Positions 47,985 to 57,871 of a stretch of 64,000 nt of DNA are shown piece after piece (the first letter of the stretch is position 1; every line of letters begins with the position of its first letter). The position numbers were made by a program, and so were the translations under genes. Source of the stretch: Arthrospira sp. PCC 9108 (lineage in GTDB: Bacteria > Cyanobacteriota > Cyanobacteriia > Cyanobacteriales > Microcoleaceae); the NCBI GenBank assembly GCA_016745315.1, contig CP066886.1:1953501-2017500 (forward strand). Direction: 5' to 3'. Under the pieces are notes generated by a model. That model worked only from the letters and a program-made list of their open reading frames with translations. It had not been told where the DNA came from and searched no databases.

Positions 47985-49726
47985 ATTCGTAGGTTGGGTT
48001 GAGGCACGAAACCCAACATTATGGCTCAAATCGCGGGGATTGAATTACTCAAATAAACCCAGATTTTCTAGCTTGTACTTTCCCATAAATTGTCTGCAAC
48101 AATAAAGGAATGAACCCATGATTAAACCACAGCAACTCATCAAAATCGGATTAACAGCAGTCACCTTATCAGTGATTCTAGGGGAGTCAGTAGTGGCGAC
48201 CTCACCCAGCTTTATTCGTAGGTTGGGTTGAGGCACGAAACCCAACATTATGGCTCAAATCGCGGGGATTGAATTACTCAAATAAACCCAGATTTTCTAG
48301 CTTGTACTTTCCCATAAATTGTCTGCAAAAATAAAGGAATTAACCCATGATTAAACCACAGCAACTAATCAAAATCGGATTAACAGCAGCCACCTTATCA
48401 GTGATTCTAGGGGAGTCAGTAGTGGCGACCTCATCACAGCTTTATTCGTAGGTTGGGTTGAGGCACGAAACCCAACATTATGGCTCAAATCGCGGGGATT
48501 GACTTACTCAAATAAACCAAGATTTTCTAGCTTTTACTTTTCCATAAATTGTCTGCAAAAATAAAGGAATTAACCCATGATTAAACCACAGCAACTCATC
48601 GAAATCGGATTAACAGCAGTCACCTTATCAGTGATTCTAGGGGAGTCAGTATTGGCGACTTCATCACAGCTTTATTCGTGGGTTGGTTTGAGGAATGAAA
48701 CCCAACATTATGGCTCAAATCGCGGGGATTGACTTACTCAAAAAAACCCAGATTTTCTAGCTTGTACTTTCCCATAAATTGTCTGCAAAAATAAAGGAAT
48801 TAACCCATGATTAAACCACAGCAACTCATCGAAATCGGATTGATAACAGCCACATTATCAGTGATTCTAGGGGAGTCAGTAGTGGCGACCTCATCACAGC
48901 TTTATTCGTAGGTTGGGTTGAGGAACGAAACCCAACATTATGGCTCAAATCGCGGAGATTAACTTACTCAAATAAACCGAGATTTTCTAGCTTTTACTTT
49001 TCCATAAATTGTCTGCAAAAATAAAGGAATGAACCCATGATTACACCACAGCAACTCATCGAAATCGGATTGATAACAGCCACATTATCAGTGATGCTAG
49101 GGGAGTCAGTAGTGGCGACCTCATCACAGCTTTATTCGTAGGTTGGGTTGAGGAACGAAACCCAACATTATGGCTCAAATCGCGGAGATTAACTTACTCA
49201 AATAAACCGAGATTTTCTAGCTTTTACTTTTCCATAAATTGTCTGCAAAAATAAAGGAATGAACCCATGATTAAACCACAGCAAATCATCGAAATCGGAT
49301 TAACAGCAGTCACCTTATCAGTGATTCTAGGGGAGTCAGTATTGGCGACTTCATCACAGCTTTATTCGTGGGTTGGTTTGAGGAACGAAACCCAACATTA
49401 TGGCTCAAATCGCGGGGATTGACTTACTCAAAAAAACCCAGATTTTCTAGCTTGTACTTTCCCATAAATTGTCTGCAAAAATAAAGGAATTAACCCATGA
49501 TTAAACCACAGCAACTCATCGAAATCGGATTGATAACAGCCACATTATCAGTGATGCTAGGGGAGTCAGTAGTGGCGACCTCATCACAGCTTTATTCGTA
49601 GGTTGGGTTGAGGAACGAAACCCAACATTATGGCTCAAATCGCGGGGATTGACTTACTTAAATAAACCCAGATTTTCTAGCTTGTACTTTCCCATAAATT
49701 GTCTGCAAAAATAAAGGAATTAACCC
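47985..49726 (+). repeat. Right block: seven 230-bp repeats of the same family
   Basis: ATG codons occur at 48118, 48347, 48577, 48807, 49037, 49267 and 49497, followed by the second, truncated CHAT-type gene at 49727. One unit is 229 bp. The units carry the same leader, ribosome binding site, signal peptide and palindrome as the left block. Small shared variants (for example GTGGGTTGGTTTGAGG after the 48577 and 49267 starts) show local copying within the block. Confidence 0.92.
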
Positions 49727-50086
49727 ATGATTAAACCACAGCAACTCATCGAAATCGGATTGATAACAGCCACATTATCAGTGATGCTAGGGGAGTCAGT
49801 AGTGGCGACCTCATCACAGCTAAAAACCAGTTCATCATCCCCTGAGCCCACGCCTATAATTCTCGCCCAAAATAGCAGGAATTCAGAAGCCAATAGATTA
49901 TTAAATGAGGGATTACGACTATTTCGGCAACGAACAGCAGAATCATTACGAGAAGCCCTAGAAAAGTTGCAAGCCGCCCGCGACCTCTATCGCGCCGCTG
50001 GGGATAAAGGAAAGGAAGCCACCACCCTACTGGGTATCGGCACAATTAATGACCTATTGGGGGAAAAGCAGCAAGCCGTTACATAA
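49727..50086 (+). pseudogene. Second TPR-CHAT gene, truncated by a TnpB element
   Basis: 119 codons matching the N-terminus of the 44652 gene: the same signal peptide, the ALEKLQAARDLYRAAGD helix and the first GEKQ of the repeats. Similarity ends at GEKQQA (about 50077), where the insertion sequence starts; the frame stops eight bases later. The repeats and the CHAT domain are lost. It may still yield a short exported peptide. Confidence 0.88.
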
Positions 50087-50212
50087 GACTTACCCAAAGC
50101 TGCCCATAACTAGACTTTTCTATCTAAGATAACTTCTACTAGGGGTAGTTGGCGCTCATTTCCTGCTTCATACAGAACTGTCGGCAGCACTCTGTCCACA
50201 GGCTAACACCGT
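50087..50212 (-). ncRNA. Candidate guide (omega/reRNA) region at the tnpB right end
   Basis: Non-coding right end of the element, directly after the tnpB stop codon and transcribed in the same direction. In characterised IS605 elements this position encodes the RNA that guides TnpB, with the guide taken from the flanking DNA. If so here, the guide would derive from the CHAT gene. This is positional inference; I did not fold the RNA. Confidence 0.4.
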
Positions 50213-51301
50213 CTAACTGACGGCTTTCTCCAAATTGATGGAGGCATTCAAATCACGATCAATTTCTAGGCCGCAGTGGTCACACTTGAACACTCTTTCA
50301 GATAGGAAGAGTGTTTCTTTCTTTGTATGGCAGTTTGAGCAAGTTTTGGAGCTAGGGAACCATCGGTCAACTACTACAAATTCAGAACCATGCAGCTCAC
50401 ACTTGTACTCAAGCTGTCTATGAAACTCATAAAATCCCATATCTGCGATCGCTTTAGCTAGATTACGATTCGCCAACATACCAGATACATTCAAATCCTC
50501 AATCCCAATCTTGCCGTGGTTTTTGGCGAGGTAGGTGGTCAGCTTGTGTAATCTATCACGACGGATATTGGCAATCTGGCGATGCAGTCTAGCTATCTTT
50601 ATTTGAGCCTTTTTCCAATTGTTAGACCCTCTAACTTTGTGTCGATTTAGCCGTTGCAACCTAGAGAGTTTATTCTCATATTTTCGGTAACTCTTAGTCC
50701 CTTCAAACACTTGACCAGTTGACAAAGTTGCCAGTGTTTTAACTCCTAAATCCACCCCGACAACTCCGACTAATTTAGGTGTGTGGGTTGGTTCAACTTC
50801 AATTTTCCAGCTAACAAACCATCTATCAGCCGTTCGACTAAACGTGAAAGATTTGGGTTGATATTGTATGGGTAAACGCTCATAAGTTTTTAGCCAACCT
50901 ATCACGGGAACTTTGACACGGAAATGGTCAACTGCCAATGACCCATCGACAGTGAAGCTATCAGCACGTCCTTTTTTCTTGAACTTTGGGGGTTTCTTTC
51001 CCTTCTTAAATGCCTGCTTCCAGGCTTCTGCAAGATGTCTCAAAGCATATTGAGGAGCGCATTTACTCACTTCGTAATACCAGGAACACTCAGGCTTAAC
51101 GATGGCGACTAGCCATTTATGAAGGTCTACCGCAGTTGGGAACTTAATCTTGTCCTGGGGATTAGCTTTATTGTGGTCAAGGATGTTTTTGGTTAATGCT
51201 AGTCCCCAATTCCAAGCGTGTCTAGCAACTCCACAATGCTTGGCTAGAGCGTTGCGTTGCTGGTTATTTAGTTTGATTGCCGTTTGAAATCCGAGTAACA
51301 T
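50213..51301 (-). CDS. tnpB: RNA-guided endonuclease TnpB
   Basis: 362 residues. N-terminal helix-turn-helix region (QQRNALAKHCGVARHAWNWG), then a split RuvC nuclease: Asp in VVGVDLGVKTLATLS, Glu in IGIEDLNVSGM, the four-Cys zinc finger CSNC...CDHC, and the final Asp in DRDLNASINLEKA. All three acidic residues are present, so it may be active. It starts in the element's left end and ends before the presumed guide region. Confidence 0.93.
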   Translation of the reverse strand: MLLGFQTAIKLNNQQRNALAKHCGVARHAWNWGLALTKNILDHNKANPQDKIKFPTAVDLHKWLVAIVKPECSWYYEVSKCAPQYALRHLAEAWKQAFKKGKKPPKFKKKGRADSFTVDGSLAVDHFRVKVPVIGWLKTYERLPIQYQPKSFTFSRTADRWFVSWKIEVEPTHTPKLVGVVGVDLGVKTLATLSTGQVFEGTKSYRKYENKLSRLQRLNRHKVRGSNNWKKAQIKIARLHRQIANIRRDRLHKLTTYLAKNHGKIGIEDLNVSGMLANRNLAKAIADMGFYEFHRQLEYKCELHGSEFVVVDRWFPSSKTCSNCHTKKETLFLSERVFKCDHCGLEIDRDLNASINLEKAVS

Positions 51302-51364
51302 GGCAACCCCTTAAATCCATTCCCATTTATGTTTGAGACATATTAGCACCTGAAGGTGCGGTAA

Positions 51365-52715
51365 TTAATCTTTGTCAAAATCTTTAGCGCCTTCTAAGAC
51401 AGGATTAAGGTCAAACCAACTACCATCATGATCGCAATATTCAAAGACAAATAGACTGCGGAGGAGAGTTTGATATTCTTCCTCACCTCGGACGGTTTTC
51501 TGCTGCGAAACTTGGCGGAGAAGTTCCCACTCGTCGGAGGTGATGGCTTTGCCTAATTCGTTGCGTCTCTCGCTAATTACCCGTTCAATCATGGTGCGGG
51601 TGAAGGGTGGATCGTCTTTTTGTAGACAATTAAATAGTAAAATTAGCAGGTTTCGTACATGACCACCACTCATCTGACAGAGATAATCGAGGGTGCTGGT
51701 AGAGTCAAATAATTTAGGGATTTCACGAAGGCGTTCTGTTTCGTTTAATTCGGGAAATGCTCGTGCTAATACCATTTGTCTGAGCAGATTAATTCCGGGT
51801 TCGCAGTCGCTACCGTCTCGTTCTTTGACTCTGACCATTGGTAGCAGTTTGGCGGGGGAACCAAAGCGGTTGCTGACGGCTTCTTTATCGTTGGAAAAGG
51901 TGAGAATTAGGGGAATTGTATAGATGACATGGCACAGCAGTTTATTGAGTTGTTCCCCCTATCTACAAATAGATATTCTGGCTGGGTACGGATGCCGAAT
52001 TTGGCTTTATTATCGATGCGATCGAGGTTGTCAATAATCACGACTAATCCCCCTTGTCCCCGTTGCTGTAGTTGTTGTTGAGCTGGGGTGATTAATTCCT
52101 GGTTAATGACTTCAATAATGTTATTAACTCGGGGTTCTAGGTGTTGTCTTAATAGCGATCGCACATCTCTGGAGTCTTTGGCTTTGGCGGTAATTTCACC
52201 AATCCCAAAAGCCAGGGAAAAACCCTCGGAGTCTTGGCTAACACCAATATCACCGACGACGGGAATATTGCTCCGAAAACTGGTAATTTCTGTATTCAGA
52301 AGGTTGGCGGCGCTTTTCAGAATGCCTTGAAAGCGTTTGGGTTGCAGACAGACACCACTATTTTCTAAACTTTGGGAAACTTGGCGGCGATCGCCAGTAA
52401 GATGTCACTAATATCGACATCCGCCATATCTAAGTCCTGGGAAGACTCGAAGTAAACTACATGGAATTTTTCGGCTTCTAATTCAGTTTTTAATCGTGAT
52501 AATTCCGTGGATTTTCCACAGCCTATATGTCCGGTAAATAATTGACAGGTAGGTTGATGGTCAGAAAAGGTGATCGTCCGTTTCAGTTCCCGAATTACAT
52601 TAGAACCCCGAACTGGTGCAAAATCAATATAGTATTGTCGATCTTCAGGTTTCGATATATTCAGAGTGTATCGCGGGTTACAGGCTCGAAAGAATCGTCC
52701 AAGGTTTAGGGACAT
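51365..52715 (-). pseudogene. P-loop ATPase of unknown role, broken by two frameshifts
   Basis: Three frames together give about 450 residues. The first runs from MSLNLGRFFRACNPRYTLNI to LAIAAKFPK with Walker A GHIGCGKST. The second, from about 52380, has RSLLRQHLEPRVNNIIEVIN and Walker B GLVVIIDNLDRI. The third, from about 51955, contains LILTFSNDKEAVSNRFGSP, MSGGHVRNLLILL and the C-terminus. Single-base losses are near 52380 and in the five-C run 51955-51959. Motifs suggest an AAA/STAND-like NTPase with a sensor and a winged-helix end. Its partner genes, if any, are not evident. Confidence 0.8.
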
Positions 52716-52796
52716 TTAATTTCTCCCCAGAATTTTAGGTCTACCTACTATTATCTACGATCGCAGCAGTTACATATCAGCATCTGCGATTAATTT

Positions 52797-52835
52797 CCAA
52801 CGGACTGGCCGGACTCGAACCGGAATTACAGCCTA
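52797..52835 (-). other. tRNA 3'-end-like segment next to the integrase
   Basis: On the minus strand CCGGTTCGAGTCCGG resembles a T-arm and is followed by CCAGTCCG, like an acceptor 3' strand. The T stem has a mismatch and I could not build anticodon or 5' acceptor arms. It may be the tRNA 3' end used as an attachment site, but this is weak. Confidence 0.3.
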
Positions 52836-52836
52836 C

Positions 52837-52870
52837 AACCCCTATTCTACCGTTACTTAGGTGTTACTCA
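52837..52870 (-). repeat. 34-bp inverted repeat, left copy, possible recombinase site
   Basis: Exact reverse complement of 57088-57121. It lies 31 bp before the integrase start codon and next to the tRNA-like segment. A tyrosine recombinase core site is a reasonable guess. Confidence 0.7.
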
Positions 52871-53963
52871 GAGCAATAACAGGATAATAGGTGAGTAAAA
52901 AATGAGTAACGACATTAATACCCCTACAGTGGGGGGAAAGGGTAACTATGACGAGAGCTATAGCAGATTCCTGAAAGCCTATCAAGACTTTAAAGGGGAA
53001 TGTCCCAAAGGAGTGACACTCAAGTTACAAAAGTCCGGGGCTAGGTACAATCTGCTATTGCAGTTTAAGCAACCACCTACCGGGAAACGGCTACCCAAGA
53101 CAGCTAATCTTGAGTGTACACCTCAAGGGGTGATAGACGGGGTTAAGAAAGCTAAACTGGTATCAGAAGCCTTGGGAACCATTACTAGCGCTAGTGAATT
53201 TTGGAACTGGTACGATGCGACTATCTTAGGAAAGAACCAGATTGAGGATAATCTGATAACCTATCGGGAAATATTCCAACAACTAGAGGATGAGTATTTT
53301 GCGGGTTACAACCGCAACACAGGAAGACCACGCTCCCGCGATATCGCTAGCGACTTAGCATCTTACGAGTCTACTAAAGAGGCATATTTCAGGTTGTTCC
53401 CTAACTGGGATGATTACCCTAGCTGGGAGAGTTTCAAGGTTATGCTATACACTCCCCTACAGAACGGAGAACAATTAGTAGGTTCCCAAACATTTAAAGA
53501 ACGTTACTACATCTTAAAAGCCATAGCTAAGAAATCACCTAACAAAGACCATTTGCTTAAACAGCTTGAGCCTATTAACCCTAAACAAACACGATTCACC
53601 GTTAAGCAGCGTATAGGCATTAATGCCTTTAAAGATTGGTGGTTTAACACCAAACAGGAAGCCTATACCATCAGAAACTCACAACATCAATCATCCCGAC
53701 ATAGCTGGTTATGGGTAACGGGTATGACAGTAATGTACGGACTGAGACCAACTGAAATAGCCGCTGCTGTTAATCTAACCAAACGTTATGTAACGGATGA
53801 TGGTGTAATCATCAAAGCACTATCAGACCCTGATAATCAAGATAATTATCTTGTATTAGGAGATTAATTAGGGGTCGAGATAGACCTCACGGTCTACCCC
53901 TCCCATTCAAAACCGTACTTGAGACTTTCACCTCATACGGCTCCTAGTTTGACCGTCTCCTTG

Positions 53964-55782
53964 TTAAGAGTACAGCATCATCTCTTCATCAAGAGCTGTT
54001 TTATCGTCGTGACAATGGCGATGTAATAATTGAATATTCTTATAGTCATCCTTTCCGCCTTGGCTTCTAGGTACAATGTGGTCTATTTCAATTAAATCTG
54101 ATGGGGTAAAGAATTGCCCACACCAGGTACATCTACCTTTTTGCTTTTTGAGTAGTTTTGCTACCCTATTTGGCGTATCGATTGCTCGTCCTTTCCTGCT
54201 TGCCCAGTAGGTCCAATTTCCGTCATAAAGTGTTGCGTCAGGGCGTCTTAAGGTATGTCTGACAATTGGAGTCCAGTTGTGTTTGAATAGATGTAACCCA
54301 TCTTTGGTTTGGAACAGCCAATTTTCGTGTCTTTCTTTCCCATTGCTAAGTTTAATTGTTCCATGTCTGAAATAATTTCTTAGCTTTTCGTGACTTGCCT
54401 TTCCGCATCTTGATACTGTCCATGCCCGTAACATTTGCCAGATTGTCTTATCTAGTTTGGTGAATGTCTCTGTTGAGACTACCCCTGAGTAATAGTTTGA
54501 CCATCCCATAATAATTGGGTTTAGTTTGTTAATTAGGGTTGATTGAGGTGCTGTTTTAAATTGTTTAATTACACCTTTTATCACTTCTGTGTGGGCAACT
54601 GCTTTTTGGCTGGGTTTAATGTGGGTCTTGTGACCGATTAATCGGCTTGCCATTCCCCCTGTTTTCCCAGATTTATATTTTCCTGCTGGATATTGCCTGA
54701 TATTGAATCCTAGAAAATCAAATCCTGGCTCCTCTGTTCTGCCTTCATATTCAATAGGTTTGAACGTATGGCAGATTCGAGTCTTTTCAGGTTTTATTTC
54801 TAATCCCACAGGTTTTAACCGTTCGGAAATAGCAGTTTTGCACTGTTCAATGATTTCTAGTGATGGGGATATCACTACAAAGTCATCGGCGTATCTTATA
54901 ACAGTAGCCTGCGCTCTGTTTGCTTTCTTTGGATACATTGTCTCTATGAACCTAATCATGCCATCCAATGCGATGTTAGCTAGGAGTGGACTTATTACCC
55001 CTCCCTGGGGTGTCCCTGATTCTGTATCCTCAAATACGCCGTTATCTAGCACGCCTGCTTTGAGCCATTGTTTCAGGTCTCTTTTAGGCAGCTTGGACAA
55101 TGAATTTTGGACAGTAGGTAATCATGGTTTATTCGGTCAAAACATTTTGCTATATCAGCATCGAGTACATAATATTCACCCTTGTTGATACTTGAGTAAA
55201 TTCGTGCTATTGCATCTTGGGCTGACCGTCCGGGACGGAACCCATAGCTTGTGCTTTCAAATCTCGATTCCCATTCAGGTTCGAGAGCCGACTTAACCAA
55301 GGCTTGCCTTGCTCTATCTTGGATTGTGGGTATTCCTATTCCAGCTTTTTTCATCCCTACCAGGTTTTGGAATCCACACCCGTCGCAGTGGTTTTGCTTT
55401 GAGGTTTTCTTTGATTTTCTCGGTCATTTCTAGCCTTTGTTTAGGGGATATTGCTATCACACCATCTACTCCAGCCGTCTTTTTGCCTTGACCCGCTTGG
55501 GGGGGCGGGTTTATTAAGCTGACTGTTGGGAAGCATGGCTGACCGTGGAACCCGCCCCTACAGTCGCACTGCTAAGAGTCGGGCATAATATGATTTCACC
55601 AATAGACGTTGCCACCTTCTTACCTTTGCGTCCTGTCCCGATTTAGCTGCTTGAAATATACTCTTTTGGAGCTTGAAAACTTTCCGTTGAACCTTAGTCC
55701 ACGGGATGGTCTTCCATGCGTTGTTCGTAGTCTTGATTGGTTTTGATTTCCCAAATCCTTTCTTTAAACTCGCTATCGCCAT
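53964..55782 (-). pseudogene. Reverse transcriptase/maturase of the antisense intron, frame broken
   Basis: Four pieces. 55782-55558 (MAIASLKKGFGKSKPIKT to LLAVRL) is ended by a palindromic repeat; about 55500-55346 holds KTAGVDGV and RVWIPKPGRDEK; 55354-55073 has GIGIPTIQDRARQAL, the intact motif A DADIAKCFDRINH; 55100-53964 has GTPQGGVISPLLANIAL, intact YADDFVV, the maturase domain and a C-terminal HNH endonuclease (CTWCGQFF, EIDHIVPRSQGG, HRHCHDDK). Frameshifts are at the six-T run 55346-55351 and near 55090. Unlike the 6329 maturase, the catalytic motifs survive, but the chain is broken. Confidence 0.9.
55502..55558. repeat. GGGGCGGGTT palindrome-ended repeat inside the intron ORF
   Basis: GGGGCGGGTT (55502-55511) and AACCCGCCCC (55549-55558). 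It is almost the same sequence and sits at the same RT position as the repeat at 9851-9912, in the same orientation relative to the RT gene. Confidence 0.85.
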
Positions 55783-57034
55783 TTGTACACCTACTTGACT
55801 CTATTTCTTTACAATCAAACCGTGACCCGTTAGCATATCCCTACCATTACAGTCGGGCGTTGGCTTCTGGTCACATCTCACCCCCTAATAGGCTTACGCT
55901 TACACTTTCACTACTGACTTTCTCGACCAGATTATCAGAGCCTAAGAGGGGTTAAAACGTTCCGTTTATATGGGCATTCCATCTTTAGATTTGTCCTATC
56001 CACCGGGGTACTTTTAAAGGTCTGTGTAGGTGATGAAGTGATTACCCTACTTTTCCCCTTACTCTTTTGAGCGCAGCGTATCAACCTGTTTCGCTGCTCA
56101 ATAATGACGATGGTTCAAGCCGGACATTCGGTTTCCCTAATCATGGATGGTTGGCAGTGGTCTCGGTTCTGGTGTTGGGTTACACCTAGGAGCTTTCCGT
56201 TCCCCGCTTCAATCCTGAGGTTGTGATTCCCAAAATTGGGGGTGGCTATCGCCGTTACCCTAATTTCCTAACTTTACTTATCCATTTCTGGGCTTACTAT
56301 AAGGAATTTGTATGGGTTAGTTCGTTTTGACCTTGGGTTCCCTGCCTTGTTTGGTATATCTCTATACCGAACGTTGGGACATATAAACAGTTATGAGGAT
56401 GGTCACGAGTGCGTTCCTTATATTCAACCAAGGGGTTGAAGTCCCCACCAGGCGGTTACTTCGGGTATTTCAACCCTATTTCATGCCTGAACGTTTCGCA
56501 CCACTTACTTTACTGACGCAGAAGGTCGGAAAGTGAGTATTAAAACAGGGGGAAGGGTTGTAGCCCCAATTCCCAGTCCCGAAATGTTTGATTTCCTAGA
56601 ATTGAAACGGCCGTTGTTACCAGAATATAGCCCGAAAAAAGGCAGTCAACCCAAAACCATAGCTGGAGGCTTTGACGCAACGTTTAGTAACAGAATTCAA
56701 TCTATGAAATGCCCGGTAACCCAGAAATATGCTTTTCGTAGACTGTACAACCTGTTAGGTGAACAATATGGACTACCTATCGAGTTGCGAGCTAGACTTA
56801 TGGGACATAGCACAATCGTCAATGAGGGTAAATACAAGACAGAAGGCATTGACGCTACCTTAGAAGTTCTCAAAGGGGTTTCTAAGTTACCTATACCATT
56901 GAACGTGGCTATAGAACGGTTAACAGCGTTAGGGGTTGATATTGATAGCTCTGAAGCTAAATTATTTCTTAGAGTTATCTATCTGATAGATTAATCTAAT
57001 CGTCAACCTTTCATAAATTAACACCCCTAGATTA

Positions 57035-57054
57035 AACCCCCTAGGGGTTATTTT
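57035..57054 (+). terminator. Rho-independent-like terminator after the integrase
   Basis: AACCCC-CTA-GGGGTT hairpin followed by ATTTT, 41 bp after the integrase stop codon. Confidence 0.65.
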
Positions 57055-57087
57055 ATGGCTACAGATTGATAGATCCTGCTATGGTTT

Positions 57088-57121
57088 TGAGTAACACCTA
57101 AGTAACGGTAGAATAGGGGTT
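57088..57121 (+). repeat. 34-bp inverted repeat, right copy
   Basis: Starts TGAGTAACACCTAAGTAAC and is the exact reverse complement of 52837-52870. Together the copies bracket the integrase and its intron in inverted orientation. Confidence 0.75.
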
Positions 57122-57871
57122 ACAGCTTATGGGTTAGGAAACTCTCCTTTCGCCTGCATTGCCTTTAAACCCTTATCCTGACAGCGATAGCGGGTTATTA
57201 CTCAACCCCTATATCCTATTGAGTTACTCAGATACTACTCACAATCTAGTCCTAGCACAGGAAAATAATTCTGTCAATAGGTTGATTACTCAGTCAATAA
57301 GCACAACTTAATCAATCTGTCAAATACCCATACCACCCCCCAACCAAACACCGATAGGGTAACTCTCTCGTGATACCCGTCAATGGCAAGCCTATCGGTT
57401 CGTTACGAACCATTGACTGCTATCACATCGGTCGCACCCCTAAGAGTGTTTGTTTCGGTTATGGGGGGAGGGTATGGCTCAAATTTCAAAACCCATAGGG
57501 GTAGTCAGATTATTAGTGAAATATTGAGGAGCCTACTCACTACCAACAAAATGCGATCGCATAATCACGACTAACCTGGCTATGACATACTGAAGCGATA
57601 CCCCCAAACAACTTTTCAACTGGTGACTTGTTTCGTCATCTCTCGCTGATACCTACATAATCCTCAGCAAGTCTCCAATTTATAGGGGTATTCATTTCGT
57701 TCAAAACCCAGTACCCTAATAAACACCCTAAGCCAAAATCTTAGCCGTAGGTTGTAGGTAAAGCTATCTGTTAGGGGTAAAGTAGTTCTGGGTAATATCT
57801 GGACATGATAGGGTGAGCATTCATATAAACGATTTATAGTCTATAAATTATAGTCTATAAATGAAAAATAC
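57122..57871. other. Structured non-coding segment of the element
   Basis: 750 bp with no convincing gene. It contains a nested inverted repeat at 57379-57417 (GTCAATGG...CCATTGAC around GGTTCGTTACGAACC). It also has two similar words, CTCTCGTGATACC near 57366 and CTCTCGCTGATACC near 57640, and two direct copies of TTATAGTCTATAA at 57834-57846 and 57848-57860. Such features occur at replication origins and operators, but neither role is shown. Confidence 0.5.

Larger units (their letters stand above)
50078..51360 (-). mobile_element. IS200/IS605-type element with only tnpB
   Basis: The left end on the minus strand lies just after TTAC (51361-51364). It begins with the hairpin GCACCTTCAGGTGC (51346-51359), as expected for single-strand-transposed elements. 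The tnpB gene is complete, tnpA is absent, and about 130 bp of non-coding right end separate tnpB from the interrupted CHAT-type gene. The right boundary (about 50078) is inferred from where similarity to the CHAT gene stops. Confidence 0.75.
53867..56501 (-). mobile_element. Group II intron inserted antisense into the integrase gene
   Basis: On the minus strand it begins GTGCGAAACG (56501 downwards). It has domain V at about 53905-53945 (GAGCCGTATGAGGTGAAAG, AGTACGG) and a domain VI stem (AGACC/GGTCT within AGGGGT/ACCCCT), and ends AAT. Length is 2635 nt. It belongs to the same lineage as the introns at 8919 and 57872. The exact restoration of the integrase frame on removal fixes both borders. 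Confidence 0.9.
52902..56994 (+). pseudogene. Tyrosine recombinase/integrase interrupted by an antisense group II intron
   Basis: The coding parts are 52902-53866 and 56502-56994. Removing the intron joins TA|C and leaves one open frame of 485 residues (965 + 493 = 1458 nt). Landmarks: N-terminal SAM-like region (FRLFPNWDDYPSWESFKVML), first catalytic Arg in YGLRPTEIAAA, YAFRRLYNLLG with the second Arg (Tyr where many have His), LMGHSTIVNEGKYK with conserved His and the probable Tyr nucleophile. The intron lies on the opposite strand and cannot splice from the integrase mRNA, so the enzyme should be off. A terminator-like hairpin follows at 57035. Confidence 0.85.

Noticed and set aside
42915..49726. 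CRISPR-like or plain satellite array
   Set aside because: Units are 230 bp, code for a signal peptide in frame, and are in register with the CHAT genes; there are no spacers.
52780..52880. Complete tRNA gene at the integrase side
   Set aside because: Only a T-arm and acceptor-like 3' strand can be drawn; anticodon arm and 5' acceptor strand are missing and the T stem has a mismatch.
57383..57574. 63-codon open frame in the structured region
   Set aside because: It overlaps the nested inverted repeat, has no ribosome binding site and shows no family similarity.
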